Positions 10,579 to 14,527 of a stretch of 14,527 bases of DNA are shown here, one piece after another. The notes beneath the pieces were generated by a model. The model saw only the letters and a list, made by a program, of their open reading frames with translations. It was not told the origin of the DNA and made no database searches. Position numbers and translations under genes: made by a program. The number at the start of each line of letters is the position of its first letter. Within the stretch, counting starts at the first letter, position 1. This DNA comes from Haplosporangium gracile (lineage: Eukaryota; Mortierellomycota; Mortierellomycetes; Mortierellales; Mortierellaceae), in the NCBI GenBank assembly GCA_015499985.1, contig JAAAUF010001001.1, positions 1 to 14,527 of the forward strand, read 5' to 3'.

Positions 10579-11301
10579 TCCCCCTTCAATATTCGATTTC
10601 TTGGCCTTTTCTTGGCTCGTCCGCTCCTCGTTTCCTTTTTCCAACTCAATTTGAGACGCTCACACCCACACTCTACTGTTATCAATCTCGCGGCACAATT
10701 TTCAGATCCATTCCATTTTCGTTGTTTCCAGACAGAGTAAACAATTCCTTCGCCGCTGTCTGCCGCGCACAATCCACTTTTTATTTTTTCAATTGACACT
10801 ATTCAGTCACACAAACTCCATAAATACGGACTCAAGATGGAGATCGTCGCCCTCTTTTCTTCTTCTTCTTCTTCTTCTATTACACTTCTCGCCTCTACGT
10901 TCACTTCTATTACTTCTACTTCTCAATTTTGCATCTTCATCTTCATCATTAGCATCTTCATCATTGCATTCTTCTTGTATTTATTATCATTGTTACCTTC
11001 GCGTCATATTTTGATCTTCTTCATCGCATCAGTTATTACCACTGCCATCTCTGCTTCACGTTCTTTGTACGTTTCTTTTATCTACATCATCGTACTCTTC
11101 CTCCCTCTCATACTTCTACTCAACAACCCTCAAAAGCACCTTCGCCAACTTCACCACCAACTGTTCACATTTTCATTTTCTCGGCATCACTTCCCTCCTT
11201 TTCTCTCTTCTTCTCCTTCACCTACTCCACACCCTGCATCGACAGCTCCCAGTTCCCTTAACAATCATAACGGCCATCACATCCAGCATACAGATATCAT
11301 A
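10579..11301 (+). promoter_or_regulatory. Presumed promoter and pyrimidine-rich 5' leader of the arrestin gene
   Basis: The + strand here is strongly pyrimidine-rich, with an ATAAATA element at 10820-10826 and a TCT triplet run at about 10857-10880. If ATAAATA acts as a TATA box, transcription would start near 10850, inside or just after the upstream ATG at 10837. The leader holds only one ATG (10837, A at -3 and G at +4) before the chosen start at 11302; both are in the same frame with no stop between them. A possible leader intron has a GTACGT donor at 11067 and an ACAG acceptor ending at 11293. Promoter limits are inferred from position and composition; the transcription start is not visible. 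Confidence 0.45.
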
Positions 11302-14300
11302 ATGGGACGACACAATAATAACTCAACAGACGGTTGGTTTACTATCCAACTCAACGACCCATACATCACCATTCCAGACTCTTCTTCCTTATCTTTAAGT
11401 AACAGCACACCATCGGATGCAGAGCAAGGTCTACTCACCGGCACAGTCCTGATCCGCGTTTCAAAACCGACCAAGGTCAAATCGCTCTCGTTGACATTCG
11501 CTGGCGTTGCAAGGACCACTTTTTACTTTGACTCCTCAAGGATTCCAGGTGCACGGACGTGTGTTCATAGTGGTGAGTGCCATCAAGCCCTTTTTTCATT
11601 TTTTATTAACAATTACAACAGGCGATGACTCTCCCTACCATTTCCCGCCACTCCCGCAGTAATGTTTCCCTCCTATTCCTCCTTCAACAGAGAAATGTGA
11701 ATATCCTATCCCCTTTATTGCTTCAGTTTTCGGTTTGCTTTTTTTTTGTTTCTTTCTCGACAACCACGAGACAGACTATCAGTACTAAATCACTTCGTTT
11801 GATGTGATTGCTGTGCCAGTTTGTGCTCTCTTCTATTCTCCACTCCTTCGCCTCATTCGCCACCCTCTTAACGTCCTTCCCGCCCCTCGTCATAGTTTTG
11901 CGTCAACTATTCTATTGTCCAACAAAGTGCCCTTGCCATCTTTCTCTCCTATCATGCCGTCAAAAAATTGTTTCCTTTCCTCCTCTCCCTTCCTTCATGC
12001 CGACAATGATCTTGTCGGCATAGAAAAAGAAAAGTCAGCAACACCGCTCTTTCCCCAACTCCAGCTCCCTGTTCAACCCCACCCTTTCCCCCACGCCTTT
12101 TCTCCTTCCTACAACGACGACACGAGGTGACCCTGATCTCCTGTTCTTGAACTCAGACAAAAAGAATATTGCAATCCATGAGTACATTATGTTATTATCT
12201 TCCCCGATCGACAGTGTACCGTGAGGGGATATTTTTCCTTTATAAATGACATCATCTGCACTCATCTATTCCAAATGGAGTTTTGTTGTGAGTCGAGTTC
12301 AATAATTGTTTGTGCGCTTTGAGCACCTCTTTGTGCAAATTGTAGAACCGCACTATTCAATCCTAGTTGCTTAAGGACCAGGGGACCACCCTTCTATGGA
12401 GAACACACAATTTGGATGGAGGGGTATATTAGCGCGATATATTTTTTTCTTAAGGATAAATATGCGTAGCGATTATGAGCAGGGTGCTTTTGGATGGTAA
12501 CCATATTTGTCCTTGACAATTGAAGAGAGCGGAATGAAGGGGTCAAAAGGGGAGGCGATGACAGTGAGGGTGATTCAACCCCCTGGAGGGGGTATGTTGT
12601 ATACTTTTTATTTTGAGTCCCGCAATGTGTAAGAACTACGCAAACGCCATTTTTTTGTCTCCCTTCTTGAAACCCCGTTGCAGACGAAAGGCAAACAAAC
12701 ACCCTTTTGTCAGGACGCATTGACACACAATCGAGAAGCGGGTCCCTGCGGGATGTGTGCTGGTGCCTGTTTCGTTTCGCGCGTGGGAGTGACAGAACAA
12801 AAACTATTTATGGACTCCCACTTCCCTTCTTCGCTTGTTACAAACATATTTGATTGACCTTGAACTTTTTTTTTTACTTCTCCTTTGCTTGCTAATCAAA
12901 TCAATCAGATAAACACCAGTACGAATGTACACTCATCGAACAGACAGAACACTTTCTGTCGCCGACTACAACCACCGCCCACAACAACAACAACAGCAAC
13001 AGCAATAGCCACCCACATGTTCTCCCGGCAGGCACTCATAGGTTCGCGTTTACGTTTACCCTCCACGATCGACTCCCCGCCGTCATCTCTTCAAGAGCCG
13101 TCAACATTCAGTACCGCCTCACCGCTTCACTCCAAACGGTGTCCTTCCTCCCCTTCTCGTCCCCTCACATCGTTTCAAGGCCCGTCGTACTCCTCCAGCG
13201 GGATGAATTGCCTTCGGATGATCTCTTCAACACTGCAGTCCTCAGGATTGCGACACAGAAATCGAGTCGGTTGTCGGGTAATGTCAGTATCCCCTGTTCT
13301 GTGATTCCTCAGTCTGGTACGATCCCTCTGATGGTCAACTTGGGTCTCAAGGGTAATGCCTCGTCGGTCACCAAGATTACGATTGAGTTGATGGAACGCG
13401 TCCTGGTGGTTGATGATGCTGAGGACGAGGAGGATGTGTTGTTGCACGAGCGTCTGGTGACACGACAGAACTGCCCAATCCAGGACTGGCCTGGCTCGAC
13501 CATGGAAGAGCCAGTAGCCATCGCCAAGCGACTCATGTTCAAGGTCCCTCAGCTGCCTCTCTCCTCATGGTCCTCAACGGAGAATGAGGAGGTCACCTCC
13601 TTGGCAAGTTATCGAGCTGGTCTCGAGAAGGGCCATATCCACGCCTCTGGAGACTACCGACTAGGATCTTTGTCCAACAAGACCAACAACAGCAGCGATG
13701 GCGAGGACAGGAGATATATTCGTATCCGACACTTGGTCCGGTTCACCTTCCAGATCCGTGGTCTCACCGACCTATCCACCTCTTCTGACGCCGCAACCAT
13801 TGAAACGGAATCGATCCAAAAGGAGACCCATGTTTGGATCGTCGGCAACCAAGAGTATCGCGAGGACGAAACCCTTCCTCCCAGCTACTACCGATCCTTC
13901 TCCACCACCCTTGTCGACAGCGACAAGATCCCTGAGATGGACCAGCGTGCGATCGAGGCCCTCCAGGATGACATCCCCGACCTTATTTATCCACCCTGCT
14001 ACGAGGACTGTCTCGCTCGCCTCACGCCTACCGTCTCTTCTTCTTCTTCGACGGTGGCTGGAAGTTCCGGAGAAGGTTCACGATCGAGTTCTGTATCGAG
14101 TTCTCCAACACTGGCATCGTGGCGTCCTTCTGTCGACAGCCAAAGGGGTACTATGATGATGGGTGGTTTGGATGTGAATGTGTCTCACTTCAGTCTGAAC
14201 GAGAGCCTTGCGGAGAGCCATGCCAGTCAGGATACTTTTGCGTATGACTTGCAAGCATACACGAATCGGTACTCCCATGCCAGCCCTGTTGTCGTCTTTG

Positions 14301-14308
14301 CGACATAG
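11302..14308 (+). CDS. Alpha-arrestin (ART-like) ubiquitin-ligase adaptor, two exons
   Basis: Joining 11302-11572 to 12909-14308 gives 556 residues and a TAG stop; the splice falls after the first base of codon 91 and the frame holds. Residues 12-110 and 128-170 form an arrestin N domain. Its clearest mark is the stretch around residues 130-165: PAGTHRF, then FTFTLHDRLPA, then NIQYRLTAS, matching the family pattern G-x-H-x-F-x-F-x-F-x-L-P...Y-x-L-x-A. Residues of about 180-390 fit an arrestin C domain (SGNVSIPCSVIPQSGTIPLMV region). PPSY at 414-417 and PPCY at 452-455 are PPxY motifs, which in yeast ARTs and animal ARRDCs bind WW domains of Rsp5/Nedd4 ligases so that plasma-membrane transporters are ubiquitinated and endocytosed. 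A serine-rich tail (about 466-507) may be phosphorylated. An N/S/H-rich insertion (115-127) lies in an N-domain loop. I chose ATG 11302 (A at -3, G at +4) because the family motifs begin just after it; an upstream in-frame ATG exists at 10837. Family assignment is firm; cargo is unknown. Confidence 0.9.
11573..12908 (+). other. Intron of the arrestin gene (1,336 nt), possibly containing microexons
   Basis: The donor is GTGAGT at 11573-11578. The acceptor is CAG at 12906-12908, preceded by a pyrimidine tract (about 12865-12889) and a GCTAAT branch-like sequence at 12891-12896. Removing it joins S90 to D91-K-H-Q-Y, which reads naturally as one arrestin strand. The length is large for a fungal intron. 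A compact 49-nt intron (11573-11621, with a TTAAC branch-like sequence) lies at its 5' end, but the exon it would open meets TAA at 11660-11662 unless spliced again. An antisense open frame (about 12394-12720) and a short inverted repeat (12578-12593) are the only other structures I see. Splice ends are inferred from motifs and frame only. Confidence 0.6.
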
Positions 14309-14313
14309 TCGCC

Positions 14314-14363
14314 TTTTTTTTTTTTTTTTTCCCTTGTTTTTTTATAATTTTCGAAAGAATAAA
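14314..14363 (+). terminator. 3' end signals of the arrestin gene: T-run and AATAAA
   Basis: A run of 17 T (14314-14330) begins six bases after the TAG stop. AATAAA follows at 14358-14363, about 50 nt after the stop, a usual place for a eukaryotic polyadenylation signal. The cleavage site itself cannot be read from the sequence, though it would be expected within some tens of bases downstream. Confidence 0.55.
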
Positions 14364-14527
14364 AAAAAGATAACAAACACATTGCTCGTGCATTTTGACA
14401 GTCTGCCGTATGTTATTTCGGAATGGCTGAGTGAAGACGATATGGTGTAAAGAAAGAAGGTAACAGAAAGAAACAAAACCAGCCGAAAAAAAAGTAAACA
14501 AAAAAAAGAACGCGTGAGAACCATAAC
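14364..14527. other. Flank after the arrestin gene, no gene seen
   Basis: This is A-rich sequence with purine-biased stretches (AAAGAAAG-type runs). No open frame with family character and no RNA gene is visible before the window ends. Confidence 0.5.

Noticed and set aside
11804..12130. Open frame inside the arrestin intron, possible separate gene
   Set aside because: It is pyrimidine-rich low-complexity sequence in the sense direction. Part of it (12065-12126, in another frame) may be a microexon, which I list as a finding instead.

Overview
The window looks like nuclear DNA of a filamentous fungus. The one gene I can defend is a spliced alpha-arrestin with an AATAAA signal after its stop. 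The coding exons are richer in G+C than the flanks, and the flanks are full of simple repeats and kilobase-scale purine- or pyrimidine-biased stretches. An early-diverging lineage such as Mortierella relatives would fit, but that placement is an impression and not proven by any marker here. I see no bacterial operon structure, rRNA, tRNA, CRISPR array or complete transposon.

Layout. Positions 1 to about 10,400 hold no gene that I can support. They consist of blocks whose + strand is alternately purine-rich (about 1-600, 1640-3560, 6830-7250, 9000-10,400) and pyrimidine-rich (about 640-1200, 4014-4250, 4550-5350, 7400-8970). Interspersed are a (GA)n tract (1-55), a pyrimidine tract (695-759), a 16-bp minisatellite inside a 109-nt pure-purine run (3159-3267), a (TC)n tract (4014-4091), and an array that stays in a 5-bp register while its motif changes (5291-5345). 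Many long open frames here are by-products of the base bias, because all three stop codons contain purines and are depleted on the pyrimidine strand. One ATG-started frame (6122-6556) sits in a patch of different composition and remains unexplained.

Positions 10,400-11,301 are the presumed promoter and leader of the arrestin gene, with a CAGT tetranucleotide array, an ATAAATA element and a very pyrimidine-rich leader. The gene itself runs from 11,302 to 14,308 on the + strand: exon 1 at 11,302-11,572, an unusually long intron at 11,573-12,908, and exon 2 at 12,909-14,308. The spliced product is 556 residues, with arrestin N and C domains followed by two PPxY motifs and a serine-rich tail. This is the architecture of adaptors that recruit a Nedd4/Rsp5-type HECT ubiquitin ligase to membrane cargo.

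Points to revisit are the real translation start (an in-frame upstream ATG at 10,837 would add a hydrophobic N-terminal region), the exact splicing of the long intron (an in-frame alternative with two extra small exons exists), and the origin of the long gene-free region. I did not find a convincing new biological system.
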